The notes beneath the pieces were generated by a model. The model saw only the letters and a program-made list of their open reading frames with translations. It did not search any database and had not been told where the DNA came from. From Bradyrhizobium sp. Gha (lineage in GTDB: Bacteria; Pseudomonadota; Alphaproteobacteria; Rhizobiales; Xanthobacteraceae), in the NCBI RefSeq assembly GCF_900113735.1, contig NZ_FOQM01000018.1:62001-126000 (forward strand): a DNA stretch of 64,000 nucleotides, written 5' to 3'. This document shows, one piece after another, positions 1-9,081 of the stretch. The translations under genes and the position numbers were made by a program. The number at the start of each line of letters is the position of its first letter. Position 1 is the stretch's first letter.

Positions 1-177
1 ATGGACAATGCCGCGCGCGCCCAGCTGCTTGCCGAGGCCGCCGGCACGCCAAAGCCGATCCCGCACGAGATCGCGAGCCTCACCTCGCGGCAGGTCGGCA
101 CGCACAAGGGCGGCTATTTCAGCTTTCAGCCGTTGTGGGACTGGATCACCGCGGCGGAGCCGGATCTGTTCAACTAG
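1..177 (+). CDS. C-terminal end of an unrecognised protein (5' truncated by window)
   Basis: The frame is open from base 1 to the TAG at 175-177 and encodes 58 residues ending in PDLFN. An ATG sits at base 1, but the codon usage and absence of any upstream sequence suggest that this is the tail of a longer gene continuing to the left. The stop codon overlaps the stop of the convergent FAD-protein gene by 4 nt, a tight convergent arrangement. I do not recognise the family; the segment is rich in aromatic residues near its end (GYFSFQPLWDW). Confidence 0.5.
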   Translation: MDNAARAQLLAEAAGTPKPIPHEIASLTSRQVGTHKGGYFSFQPLWDWITAAEPDLFN

Positions 178-1523
178 GAATCGCCCTTGAGCCGCGCCGC
201 CAGCTCGGCACATTGCTGCCGGATGTCGGGAACGGCAATGATCTCCCAGAACGCGGCCCGCGTCAGCGGGCCGACAGCGTAGAGGCGGCGCGAGGGAGAT
301 CCGTCACGTTTGATGATCGCGCAATCGGGCGCGACGTCGATGCCGATCCGCAATGGATCGATGCGGGCAAGACCTTGGTCGAGCAGGCTACGCACGGCCG
401 GGTTGGTCGTGGCGCCGGGATCGCGAACGATACCGGTGCAGTCGATGATGGCTCCGACCTGCAGCTCGGACGCCTCGCTCTGGCCGCGCCGGCGATAGCG
501 AACGAGGGCGCCGCCGGCGTTCGGTGTGACGGCGGCGAGCTTGCCGGCGATGACCGTCAAGCGCTTTGCCGCGAGAGCCTCCGCAATGCGCGCCTCGACC
601 TCCGGCGCGGTGCGGTGGCGATGGACATCCCACCAGGCGCGGGCATGTTCCAGGAATCGGCGCCTGGAGCTCAGCGGCAGCTCCTGCCAAAGCCGCTGGG
701 TGAAGGGCCTGATCGCATCGATGGCACCGCGCCAGTCGCCACCCGCAGCGACATGCATCTCGATGCGGCGGCGAAACCAGCGCAGCAGCGTGCCGATCTC
801 GGCGCCGAACGGAATCTCGCTCTCGGCAAAGCGCATCGGATCGACGCGCCGATGCGCTCGCGGCAGCAGGCCGCGCCGGGACATCGCGACGATCCGCCCC
901 TGATGTCCGTAGCGGAGCAGCGACAGCACATAATCGACCATCGAAAGACCCGTGCCGAGGATGAGCACTGTAGCCTTCGTGTCGATGCCGGCCTCGGCGG
1001 GTGAGGCCCAAGGTTCGGCATGGCCCGCCAGCAGCGGCGCTGCGGCATCATGGCCGGTCGCGAGAATGGCCGTGCTCCCGGTGATGTATGTTCCGTCTGC
1101 AAGGGTGACTGCGACGTCGGAGGGACCTTCGCGGATCGATACGCACTCGCCGCGCAGGATGGTCAGGCCAAGCGATCCGTGGCGAGATTTCAGCGGTGCG
1201 ATCATATCGGCGAGATAGTCGCCGTAGGTCTGCCTGGGAACAAAGCAATAGGGATCCGGACACAGCGGCCCGCCGGGCCGTGCGCACAGCCAGTTCCAGA
1301 AATGTTCGGCATCATCAGGCAGCGCGCTCATATTCGTCACGCGGACGTTGAGCAGATGTTCGGGATTGCCTGCATGATAGGCAAGTCCGCGTCCGATCTC
1401 GGGCCTCTTTTCGATCAAGGTCACGCGGAGATCGGATGGATCGCTCTTCAACATCTGAAAGGCGAGAAGGACGCCGCTGGCGCCCCCGCCGATGACGATC
1501 GCGTGCCGCCCCTCCGGATCCAT
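174..1523 (-). CDS. FAD/NAD(P)-binding oxidoreductase-like protein
   Basis: The 449-residue product opens with a dinucleotide-binding fold (IGGGASGVLLAFQML, from about residue 11), followed by VTLIEKRPEIGRGLAY, typical of the FAD/NAD(P)-binding family related to HI0933 and lysine/ornithine N-monooxygenases. A second nucleotide-binding motif, LILGTGLSMVDYVLSLL, lies near residue 190. The family uses flavin and NAD(P)H, but its substrates are mostly unknown. The gene lies 177 nt downstream of the ABC transporter ATPase on the same strand, so it may belong to the same transcript and act on the imported compound; that link is inference. No frameshift is visible. Confidence 0.8.
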   Translation of the reverse strand: MDPEGRHAIVIGGGASGVLLAFQMLKSDPSDLRVTLIEKRPEIGRGLAYHAGNPEHLLNVRVTNMSALPDDAEHFWNWLCARPGGPLCPDPYCFVPRQTYGDYLADMIAPLKSRHGSLGLTILRGECVSIREGPSDVAVTLADGTYITGSTAILATGHDAAAPLLAGHAEPWASPAEAGIDTKATVLILGTGLSMVDYVLSLLRYGHQGRIVAMSRRGLLPRAHRRVDPMRFAESEIPFGAEIGTLLRWFRRRIEMHVAAGGDWRGAIDAIRPFTQRLWQELPLSSRRRFLEHARAWWDVHRHRTAPEVEARIAEALAAKRLTVIAGKLAAVTPNAGGALVRYRRRGQSEASELQVGAIIDCTGIVRDPGATTNPAVRSLLDQGLARIDPLRIGIDVAPDCAIIKRDGSPSRRLYAVGPLTRAAFWEIIAVPDIRQQCAELAARLKGDS

Positions 1524-1700
1524 CGTGCCGTCCCCGTTCCGATCGCTCAGTCAACGTCGCAGAGCCGGTTCATCCTGCGGTTCAAATGCGTTGAGAGTCA
1601 GACCAGCACGATTTTCTCTTCTCAATCGGTCAAGGGTTGTCGTCTTCTGTTATGTGGGCCGTCGTTGGAATGATCTTGTCAAAATTCCCGTGAGGAACAG

Positions 1701-3413
1701 CTAAGCGTCGGCGGCGGCACGGAATTGCCTGTGCGGCGCGGCTGCGGCGCCCGTGACACCTGACGGGATCGAGGCCAGCAATGACCTCGTATACGGTTGC
1801 TGCGGATTGTCGAAGATGTCGGCGACGGTTCCATGCTCGACGATGCGTCCACGGTGCATCACCGAGACGGTGTGGGCAAGCTGGCGCACCAGCGCCAGGT
1901 CGTGGGAGACGAACACATAGGTCAGATCAAGATTGGCCTGTAGCGAAAGCAGGACTTCGACGATGCCGGCCTGGACGCTGACGTCGAGCGCAGAGGTCGG
2001 CTCGTCCAGCACGATCACATCAGGCTTCAGCACGAGTGCGCGGGCAATTGCGACGCGCTGGCGCTGGCCGCCCGACAGGGCCGCGGGCTTGCGGGCAAGG
2101 AAGTGCTCGCCGAGCCCGACGTCGGCCAGGGCCTCGCGGACCCGCTCGCCGCGCTCCTTGCGCGTTCCGATTCCGAAACGATCGAGCGGTTCGCGGACCA
2201 GCTGCTCGATCGTCCAGGTCGGGTCCAGCGAGGTGAACGGATTCTGATAGACCAGCTGAAGGTGACGCCACGCCGAGCGCAGCGCCTCCGGCGAGCGACC
2301 GGTGATCTCTTCGCCTGCGACCGAGATGGTGCCGCTGTCGGGTTGCTCGAGACCCAGCAGCAGTCGGACCGCCGTCGTCTTGCCCGAGCCGGACTCGCCG
2401 ACCAGCGCGTGCGTGGTGCCGGCGGGAACGGCGAACGACACATCGCTGGCGGCCGTCAGCGTCTTGCCGTCGACGGTGAAAGTTTTGGTGACGGCGTTGA
2501 CCGCGATCTTCGGCGTCGCAGCCTCGCCGGTCTTGAGGGCTCGCAAGCCGACGTCGCGAAGCGCGGCGTAACGGTCGGGGTTGAGTGCCGGGACATCGGC
2601 GCGCAGCTTCCTTGTGTAGGCCGATGCCGGCGAGGAGAAGACGGCAGCGGTCCGGCCGGCTTCCTGAATGACGCCGTCCTTAAGCACCACCAGCGAGTTC
2701 GCGCGTTCAGCCGCGATCGCCAGATCGTGGGTGATGAGCAGCAGGCTGATCTTGAGATCGTGCTGCAGCCGCGTGAGCAGGTCGAGGATCCGCTTCTGGA
2801 TCGTGACGTCGAGCGCGGAGGTCGGTTCGTCCGCAACCAGCAGAGCCGGCCGCGGAAGGATCGCGAGCCCAATCAGCACGCGCTGAAGCATGCCGCCGGA
2901 CAGATGGTGCGGATAGGAGTCGTAGATGCGTTGTGGGTTGTCGAGCCCCACCTCTGCGAACGTCTCCAGGATGAGCTGCTTGCGGATCGCCCTGTCGGGC
3001 TCGTCGAGCAGTGCCGCGGCCTCGTCGGCCTGGGCACCGATCGTCCGCACCGGATTGAGCGAGTTGGCAGGATCCTGCGGCACGAAGCCGATGGCGCGTC
3101 CGCGTAGCGGCCGGAAGCCGCGTTCGGAGATATCAAGCACCTCCTGGCCGTCGAAAGCGACGCGGCCGGTGGCGCGCCCGCTGCTCGGCAGCAGCCGCAG
3201 CACCGCGCGGGCGATCGTCGACTTGCCGGAGCCGGACTCCCCGATGAGCGCGAGGCTCTCGCCGCGGCCGAGGTCAAATCGCACATTGGTCACGACCTCG
3301 TGCGGCCCGTAGGAGACCGAGAGGCCATCGACCCGGAGCAGCGGAAGCGGGCGCAGCGGCACCGGCGCAGTGCGCTTGAAAATGTTGGCGGTCAGTCCGT
3401 CTTGCGGAGCCAT
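1701..3413 (-). CDS. Peptide/nickel-type ABC transporter, fused double ATPase
   Basis: The product is 570 residues with two complete ABC ATPase domains in one chain, as in fused DppD-DppF or GsiA proteins. Each half has a Walker A (GESGSGKST, GESGSGKTT), a signature motif (LSGGM, LSGGQ) and a Walker B ending DEPTSALD. It powers import through the two permeases encoded just upstream. An in-frame GTG/ATG further upstream exists, but the ATG at 3413 (MAPQDGLTAN) is preferred because it starts 22 nt inside the end of the permease gene, giving the short overlap usual in these operons. The substrate is unknown; members import oligopeptides, glutathione, opines or sulfonated compounds. Confidence 0.9.
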   Translation of the reverse strand: MAPQDGLTANIFKRTAPVPLRPLPLLRVDGLSVSYGPHEVVTNVRFDLGRGESLALIGESGSGKSTIARAVLRLLPSSGRATGRVAFDGQEVLDISERGFRPLRGRAIGFVPQDPANSLNPVRTIGAQADEAAALLDEPDRAIRKQLILETFAEVGLDNPQRIYDSYPHHLSGGMLQRVLIGLAILPRPALLVADEPTSALDVTIQKRILDLLTRLQHDLKISLLLITHDLAIAAERANSLVVLKDGVIQEAGRTAAVFSSPASAYTRKLRADVPALNPDRYAALRDVGLRALKTGEAATPKIAVNAVTKTFTVDGKTLTAASDVSFAVPAGTTHALVGESGSGKTTAVRLLLGLEQPDSGTISVAGEEITGRSPEALRSAWRHLQLVYQNPFTSLDPTWTIEQLVREPLDRFGIGTRKERGERVREALADVGLGEHFLARKPAALSGGQRQRVAIARALVLKPDVIVLDEPTSALDVSVQAGIVEVLLSLQANLDLTYVFVSHDLALVRQLAHTVSVMHRGRIVEHGTVADIFDNPQQPYTRSLLASIPSGVTGAAAAPHRQFRAAADA

Positions 3414-4234
3414 CGGCTGATCCTGTTCACGGAGAGGACGGTCGCGATCGTCACGAAGGCGGGCGCGTACACCAGCCAGGGCCATTTCAAATAGTCCTTG
3501 CCGATCGAGATCAGCAGGCCCCAGTCGGAGGCGGGCGGCGGGTCGCCGTAGCCGAGAAACGCAAGGCTCGCGATCACAAGGATCGACAGGCCAAATTGCA
3601 ATACGGCAAGCGGGAGCACCGAGCGCGACGCGTTCGGCAACACGTGCCGCAACAGGATGTGCCAGCGCGAGCCGCCCATCAGGAACGCCGCCTCGACGAA
3701 AGTCGCCCGCCGGGTCTTGATCACCTCCGAGCGCATCACCCGCGCGAACACGGCCACCGCCGAGACGCCGGTCGCAATCGCAGCATTGGTGGTGTCGAAA
3801 CCGATCGCGGTGACGACGATGACCGCCAGCAGGAAGTTCGGGATCGCCAGCAGCACGTCGACCAGGCGGGCGAGCAGGATATCCACCCAGCCGCCGAGGA
3901 AGCCTGCGAGCAAACCCATGAAGCCGCCTGCAACCGCGGCGATGGTGACGGCGATGAGCGCACTCGTCACCGAGGACGCCGTGCCATAGACGACGCGCGT
4001 ATAGAGATCGCGGCCGAGATGATCGGTGCCGAACCAGTGCGAGGCATTCGGGCTGAGCAGCTTCTCGGCGGGAACACCGACGATCGGGCTATGACCGGTG
4101 AACAGTTCCGGCGCCAGCGCCCAGGCAACCACGATCGCGATCACGGCGAAGGACAGCGCAACGGTTGGAGGAACGCGAACAGCGCTCAGCCGGCTGATCG
4201 ACGTCCGCGAGTCGGAGAAGGAAGCGAAGGTCAC
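3392..4234 (-). CDS. ABC transporter permease, DppC/OppC type
   Basis: The 280-residue membrane protein has the DppC-type layout: an N-terminal transmembrane segment near residues 25-45, a periplasmic loop with HWFGTDHLGRDLYTRVVYG, and a five-helix permease domain. The cytoplasmic EAA-like coupling loop (EAAFLMGGSRWHILLRHVLPN) is intact. It pairs with the DppB-type permease encoded upstream, whose stop overlaps this start by 4 nt (ATGA), which points to translational coupling. The last 22 nt are shared with the start of the ATPase gene. Confidence 0.9.
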   Translation of the reverse strand: MTFASFSDSRTSISRLSAVRVPPTVALSFAVIAIVVAWALAPELFTGHSPIVGVPAEKLLSPNASHWFGTDHLGRDLYTRVVYGTASSVTSALIAVTIAAVAGGFMGLLAGFLGGWVDILLARLVDVLLAIPNFLLAVIVVTAIGFDTTNAAIATGVSAVAVFARVMRSEVIKTRRATFVEAAFLMGGSRWHILLRHVLPNASRSVLPLAVLQFGLSILVIASLAFLGYGDPPPASDWGLLISIGKDYLKWPWLVYAPAFVTIATVLSVNRISRWLRKTD

Positions 4235-5241
4235 GATGTCACCGCCGCGGTTACGGTAGCCGGACTGTCGTCAGCGGTGGTCGGGCGATATTTGCGATCC
4301 CCGATCAGCTTCACGCGCGGATCGAGCAGGGGGTAGCCGAGGTCGGCGAGCAGGTTGACGATCACGAACACCAGCGCCGCCAGCGATACGACCGCCTGGA
4401 GCACGGGCAAATCCTGCGTGCTCACGGAGCGCTGCACCAGGCTGCCGATGCCGGTGCGTCCGAACACCGTTTCGGTGATGAGCGAGCCGCCGAGCAGCTC
4501 GCCGATGGCGAGTGCGATCACGGTGACGACCGGGAGTGAAGACGGCTTGAGCAGATGCCTGGCAAAGAGGCGCATCTGCGTCAGGCCACGGCCGCGCGCA
4601 ACGGCGGCATATTCCTGCTCGGATTCCTTGTCGAGATTGGCGATCAACACCTCGGCGATCCGTGCGGAGATGGGGATTCCGAGCGCGATCGACGCAAACA
4701 GCGTGGCCCAGAAACTGTTCGGTTCGATCACGCGGAACAGGCCGAGCTGGAAGCCGAAAACGTGGATCAGGATCAGGCCGATGACGAAGTTCGGCACCGA
4801 CAGGAACAGCGACGGCAAGCCGCGCAGCAGGCCTTGTCCCAATCGTTTCGGTAGAAATTGCGTGCCGTAGCCGATCGTGACCGCCAGCAGCAGCGCGATC
4901 GCGAAAGCCGCGGAGGCAAGCGTGAGCGTCGAGGGCAGAACCTCCGCGATCAGGGTGGCCACCGGCCGGCTGGATCGCATCGACAGGCCGAAATCGCCGG
5001 TGACGAAATGGGACAGCGACGTCCAGAGCTGGACTGGGATCGGCTGGTCGAGGCCTTGGGCTGCAATGATCGCCTTGATCTCGTCTTCGGTGAACCCGTT
5101 TTGTGGGTCACGCAGCACGTTGGTGATGGGATCCCCCGGCAGGATGCTGACGACGACAAAAGTGAGGATGTAAGCCAGCACGCTGACAACGAGCGCCTGC
5201 GCGAGGCGCTTCGCTGCATAGGCAAGGTAGGCACTGTTCAT
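4231..5241 (-). CDS. ABC transporter permease, DppB/OppB type
   Basis: A 336-residue integral membrane protein beginning with a helix (LVVSVLAYILTFVVVSILPG) followed by the GDP motif and a periplasmic region before the binding-protein-dependent transport domain. The coupling loop is recognisable (EYAAVARGRGLTQMRLFARH), and the C-terminus has the usual LLDPRVKL segment. It forms the channel with the DppC-type partner that follows by a 4-nt overlap, and it starts 12 nt after the substrate-binding-protein stop, so the four genes form one operon. Confidence 0.9.
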   Translation of the reverse strand: MNSAYLAYAAKRLAQALVVSVLAYILTFVVVSILPGDPITNVLRDPQNGFTEDEIKAIIAAQGLDQPIPVQLWTSLSHFVTGDFGLSMRSSRPVATLIAEVLPSTLTLASAAFAIALLLAVTIGYGTQFLPKRLGQGLLRGLPSLFLSVPNFVIGLILIHVFGFQLGLFRVIEPNSFWATLFASIALGIPISARIAEVLIANLDKESEQEYAAVARGRGLTQMRLFARHLLKPSSLPVVTVIALAIGELLGGSLITETVFGRTGIGSLVQRSVSTQDLPVLQAVVSLAALVFVIVNLLADLGYPLLDPRVKLIGDRKYRPTTADDSPATVTAAVTS

Positions 5242-5253
5242 GCCGGTCAGCTC

Positions 5254-6906
5254 CTACTCGCTGATCGTCGCCGTGTAGTAGCTGGCGTAGGCGACGCCGT
5301 TGTAGACTTCGCCCTTGAGCTTTGGCGATTGCACGTAGATGCGCTGGACGATCTGCGTGCGCGGAATGAAGTAGCCCTGCTCGAGTACGTATTTCTGCAG
5401 CTCGTCGAGGAGGGGCGCGCGGATTTCGGGCGAACCGGCGCCGGCGATCTTGTCGCGGAGATCGTTGAGCTTCGTGTCGCTTTCGCCGAGAGCGAACCAG
5501 TCCTCGCCATTGTTGGCGTTGGTGAGAATGCTCGCCACCGTGCCGGCGTCGATGAAGCTGCGCGTCACCTCATAGGCCGCAACGCCGGTGCCGCCGAACC
5601 TGACCTTCTCGCCGAACGTGACCACGTCATAGGCGCGGATGCTGACCTTCCAGCCGATCTTGCCGAGTTGCTGGGCGATCAGCTCGTCGATCGACTTCGA
5701 CGTCGCAAGATATGGGTTGGAGAAGAGCGTCAGTGTCAGCTGCTTGCCGTCCTTGGCGCGGATGCCGCCGGCGCCCTTGATCCAGCCCGCTTCGTCGAGC
5801 AGCCTCTCCGCCTTGCCCGGGTTGTAGGCCAAGAGGTCGCTGTGGTCGGTCGCGCCGGGCACGTTGCTCTGGATGAAGGACGTCGCCAGCTTCCAGTCGG
5901 GCGTATAGACGGTATCGATGATCTCCTTGCGGTCGATGGCGGCCTGGAGCGCCTGGCGCACCTTCACATCGTTATACGGCTCCAGCTTGGTGTTGATCGC
6001 AAGGCCGTTGACGAAGCCGAGATAGCGTGGGGTTGCGGTGGTGAAGCCGGCCTCCTTGAGCGATTTTAATTCCTGCGGCGAGGGGCTGTAGGCGACGTCG
6101 GCCTGGCCGGATTGGACGGCCGCGACCCGCAACGATGGTTCCGATACGATCTTGTAGGTGATCGAGTTGAGATAGGCCGGGCCGGTGTGGCCGACAGCTG
6201 CCGGACCCCAATTGTAGTCCTTGCGCTTGACCAGCTTGACGAAGTCGCCCTCCTTCCAGGACGCGACCACGTACGGTCCGCTGCCCGATGTCCTGGAGAG
6301 GTCGGCCTGCTGGGCTGCGGGCTGCGCGAGCGTCTTCGGAGAGATGAGGATCGAGCCGTGATAGCCGAGCGTCGGAATGAAGCCGAGTGTCGGGGCCTTG
6401 AAAACGACCTTCAGGGTGGTCGCGTCGACGGCCTCGGCGCGGTCATAGGTCTTCGGAAACAGGCCGACCGGGTTGATGCCTTCGTTCTTCCGCCCGGCGT
6501 ACCAGATGTCGAGATTGGCGACGACGGCGGAGGCATCGAGCGGGGTGCCGTCGGAAAAGGTGACGCCCTTTTTGAGGTGCAGGGTGAACTGCGTGGCGTC
6601 GCTGCTCTGCTCCCAGCTTTCGGCGATCCAGGGACTGACCTTGCCGTCGGCGTCGACATAGACGAGCTTGTCGGTCACGTGACCCCAGATGTGGCCCTGG
6701 AAGCTGGAGATGGAGCTGTTGTTCGGAATCCAGGTGCCGCCGAGCGAGTCGATCAGGAAGGTAATGTCGCCGCCGTTTGGTGGAGCGCCCGCGCTCAGAA
6801 CTGCAGACTGGCCCGCCATTGCCGTCAAGGCGACGCCTGCCATCAGGGAAGTTGCGACCAGCAGGCGGCGTCTGGAGAGCAAGCTTGAAGATAAATGCGC
6901 GAACAT
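5254..6906 (-). CDS. ABC transporter periplasmic substrate-binding protein, family 5
   Basis: The 550-residue protein belongs to the SBP_bac_5 family (DppA/OppA type) and captures a peptide-like or related solute in the periplasm. The chosen start (MFAHLSSSLLSRRRLLVATS) gives a secretion signal with a basic n-region, a hydrophobic core and an AxA-like region near residue 30. An in-frame start 34 codons upstream would spoil this signal. Family hallmarks seen include HLKKGVTFSDGTPLDASAV and AIDRKEIIDTVY. It is the first gene of the transporter operon, and its promoter must lie in the 280 bp upstream, next to a decayed acyl-CoA dehydrogenase gene. Confidence 0.9.
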   Translation of the reverse strand: MFAHLSSSLLSRRRLLVATSLMAGVALTAMAGQSAVLSAGAPPNGGDITFLIDSLGGTWIPNNSSISSFQGHIWGHVTDKLVYVDADGKVSPWIAESWEQSSDATQFTLHLKKGVTFSDGTPLDASAVVANLDIWYAGRKNEGINPVGLFPKTYDRAEAVDATTLKVVFKAPTLGFIPTLGYHGSILISPKTLAQPAAQQADLSRTSGSGPYVVASWKEGDFVKLVKRKDYNWGPAAVGHTGPAYLNSITYKIVSEPSLRVAAVQSGQADVAYSPSPQELKSLKEAGFTTATPRYLGFVNGLAINTKLEPYNDVKVRQALQAAIDRKEIIDTVYTPDWKLATSFIQSNVPGATDHSDLLAYNPGKAERLLDEAGWIKGAGGIRAKDGKQLTLTLFSNPYLATSKSIDELIAQQLGKIGWKVSIRAYDVVTFGEKVRFGGTGVAAYEVTRSFIDAGTVASILTNANNGEDWFALGESDTKLNDLRDKIAGAGSPEIRAPLLDELQKYVLEQGYFIPRTQIVQRIYVQSPKLKGEVYNGVAYASYYTATISE

Positions 6907-7187
6907 GAATGACCCCGGATGATTGATGCGTCGATCGGATCGCGATGTTTCAGCACGATCAGCCTTTCTTCGTAGAAGAGGCGAAACAAGGAGACCTTGC
7001 CATTCCAAAGTTCGGGTGAGGTGGGCAACAAATGCCTCGAGATCCGGGTTATGGGCGCAATAGCTGTTTTATCCTCGCGCAAACGCTTAAGATCGCGGTC
7101 TGGATTACGATCGAAGACCGTTGCGAACTCAATCGTACGCCCCCTCAACACGTCAATTCGCGTGGCGCATCGTCGCCGTAAAAAGAC

Positions 7188-7334
7188 CTGCGGCGTGTGC
7201 ACGCGCCCGCACAGGACGTCGCGATAATGCCGCTCCAGCGGATTGGCGCGGCTAAGGCCGTGATTGCCGGTCAGCGAAAGTGCGTCCTCGACCACAGCGA
7301 CCGCGTTGTTGGTCACCGCGCGAACTGATTGATT
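7188..7334 (-). pseudogene. Remnant: C-terminus of a DszC/SfnB-type acyl-CoA dehydrogenase
   Basis: The minus strand encodes about 49 codons reading NQSVRAVTNNAVAVVEDALS, then LTGNHGLSRANPLERHYRDV and LCGRVHTPQ, which I recognise as the conserved end of the flavin-dependent monooxygenase-like branch of the acyl-CoA dehydrogenase family (SfnB, DszC). A TGA directly precedes the fragment, and similarity stops after HTPQ although the frame stays open towards the transporter. The rest of the gene, about 350 codons, is absent. Genes of this family often neighbour peptide-type ABC transporters in rhizobia, so this was probably part of the transporter locus before a deletion or rearrangement. The family call is from memory of motifs. 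Confidence 0.6.
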
Positions 7335-7397
7335 TCACAGCCCGCTGGCTCTTGACTTGCCACACCTGGCTCGCGGAGCGCAGATTGCGCTGCGATC

Positions 7398-7583
7398 AGC
7401 GCGCGCCCCAGCATCGCCCCGGAATATCCGCTCGATTACGTGGTTCGCGGCACCAAGCGTCCGATCGGGACGGTTTACGGCGAAGCGACGCTCACCGAGG
7501 TCAACCGCCATCTGCTGAACCGGACTCTCGTCATCCTCGCGAGCCAGGTGGCCAGGACGTTTCTCGTCTCGCTCGTCATCTTC
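7398..7583 (+). pseudogene. Remnant resembling the sensor/TM2 region of a histidine kinase
   Basis: This stretch reads EYPLDYVVRGTKRPIGTVYG, then EATLTEVNRHLLNRTLVILA and SQVARTFLVSLVIF. It resembles the end of a periplasmic sensor domain running into the second membrane helix of certain proteobacterial sensor kinases (a pattern like GTL.V.A.L..V...L....L.I...Q..KTFLVS). No kinase core follows; similarity is lost at once and a truncated aminoacylase begins 80 bases on. I read it as an orphaned fragment stranded at a rearrangement junction. The assignment rests on pattern memory only and is tentative. Confidence 0.35.
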
Positions 7584-7665
7584 TCCGTCCCGCGCGCAGC
7601 CTCAGCAAGAGCTGCTTTGCGCCTCGCCCCGATCGCCCGCCTCATCGACGAAGCGGCCATGCGCG

Positions 7666-9078
7666 GTGGACGGCAAGATCGCCGCGGTCGGCTCCTCGCT
7701 CGGCGGCGCCGAGCGCGTGATCGACGCGACCGGGCTCGTGGTGGCGCCCGGCTTCATCGATCTGCACGCCCATGGCCAGTCGATCCCCGCCGACCGCATG
7801 CAGGCGTTCGATGGCGTGACGACGACGCTCGATCTCGAAGCCGGCGTGCTGCCGGTCGGCTCCTGGTACGAGCGCCAGGCGCGGCGAGGTCGCGTGCTGA
7901 ACTACGGCGCCGCCACCAATTGGGCGTTTGCGCGCATCGGCGCGATGACGGGCTCCAACGTGGAAAGTTCGCTCGAGGCATTCGGCAACGCCATGCGCGA
8001 CCGCCGCTGGATGGACAATATCGCGACGGAGGCGGAACTCGCCGGAATCACCGAGCGGCTCGCGCGCGTCCTAAACGAGGGCGGCATCGGCATCGGCATC
8101 TTGAACGCCTATGCGCCGGGCGCCGGCGTGCAGGAGTTGACCGCGGTGTGCCAGCTCGCCGCAACGCAGAACGTGCCGACCTTCACCCATGTCGCCTACA
8201 TGGCGCGCATCGCCCCCGAGAGTGCCGTGGAGGCCTATATCCGCCTGATCGGCTATGCCGGTGCGACCGGGGCGCACATGCACATCTGCCATTTCAATTC
8301 GTCGAGCAAGACCGACATCGCGCGCTGCCGCGTGCTGATCGAGAAGGCGCAGGCGCAAGGCCTGCCGATCACGGTCGAGGCCTATCCTTACGGCACCGGC
8401 TCGACCGTACTGGCGGCTGCCTTTTTCAGCGATCCCCAATTCGTCGAGCGCAATGGCACGGCTTACGATTCCGTGCAGCGCGTCACCGACGGCCATCGCT
8501 TCCATGACCGTGAGGAACTGCTCAAGGCCCAGGCCGAAGAGCCGTCCTCACTGGTGCTCTGGCACATTCTCGACACCGAGAACAATTGGCATCATCGCGA
8601 ACTCCTCGACATGTCGGTGCTCTATCCCGGCGGCGCGATCGCATCCGACGCGATGCCGTGGACCCTGTCGGACGGCACGACCTACAAGGGCGACGCCTGG
8701 CCGTTGCCTGACGATGCCACCTCGCATCCGCGCTCGGCCGGCTGCTTCACGAAATTCATCCGCGAATGGGTGCGCGAGCGCAAAGCGATCCCGCTTTTGG
8801 AAGGCGTGCGCAAATGCGCGCTGATCCCGGCGGAGATCCTCTCGCAGAGCACGCCGGCGATGCGCAGCAAGGGCAGGCTTGCCAAGGACGCCGATGCCGA
8901 CATCGTCGTGTTCGACTACGAGAAGCTCTCGGACCGCGCGACCTTCACCGCGATGAACCGTCCGTCGGAAGGCGTGCGGCATCTCGTCGTCAGCGGCCAG
9001 GTTCTGATCGATGACGGCCTGCTTGATGTCGCGGCGCGGCCGGGCCGGCCGGTGCGCCGTCCTGTCGTCGGGAGCTGA
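7666..9078 (+). CDS. D-aminoacylase / N-acyl-D-amino-acid deacylase family amidohydrolase, N-terminally truncated
   Basis: The 470-residue frame matches the D-aminoacylase branch of the amidohydrolase superfamily: FIDLHAHGQS carries the metal-binding HxH, a second block reads HMHICHFNSSSK, SDAMPW holds the likely catalytic Asp, and the C-terminal RGRLAKDADADIVVFDYEKL type strand is intact. Family members normally start about 30 residues earlier with a strand such as DLxIRGGxVxDG; all three upstream frames lack it. The only early start is a GTG at 7666, directly in VDGKIAAVG. The gene therefore appears cut at its 5' end, next to fragments of other genes. The remaining frame is clean, so the damage may be recent or the product may still fold. 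Confidence 0.75.
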   Translation: MDGKIAAVGSSLGGAERVIDATGLVVAPGFIDLHAHGQSIPADRMQAFDGVTTTLDLEAGVLPVGSWYERQARRGRVLNYGAATNWAFARIGAMTGSNVESSLEAFGNAMRDRRWMDNIATEAELAGITERLARVLNEGGIGIGILNAYAPGAGVQELTAVCQLAATQNVPTFTHVAYMARIAPESAVEAYIRLIGYAGATGAHMHICHFNSSSKTDIARCRVLIEKAQAQGLPITVEAYPYGTGSTVLAAAFFSDPQFVERNGTAYDSVQRVTDGHRFHDREELLKAQAEEPSSLVLWHILDTENNWHHRELLDMSVLYPGGAIASDAMPWTLSDGTTYKGDAWPLPDDATSHPRSAGCFTKFIREWVRERKAIPLLEGVRKCALIPAEILSQSTPAMRSKGRLAKDADADIVVFDYEKLSDRATFTAMNRPSEGVRHLVVSGQVLIDDGLLDVAARPGRPVRRPVVGS

Positions 9079-9081
9079 TCC

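Noticed and set aside
135..1004. Long open frame on the plus strand opposite the FAD protein
   Set aside because: It is an antisense shadow in high-GC DNA with no family motif; the minus-strand gene explains the region. The same holds for other long antisense frames, such as 4858-6069, 35133-36782 and 49077-52043.
1624..1690. TTGACA on the minus strand as a promoter for the FAD protein gene
   Set aside because: The nearest -10-like sequence is over 20 bp away.
7440..8507. 355-codon frame across the scar into the aminoacylase
   Set aside because: Only the first ~48 codons have meaningful sequence; after about 7640 it is an out-of-frame shadow of the aminoacylase.
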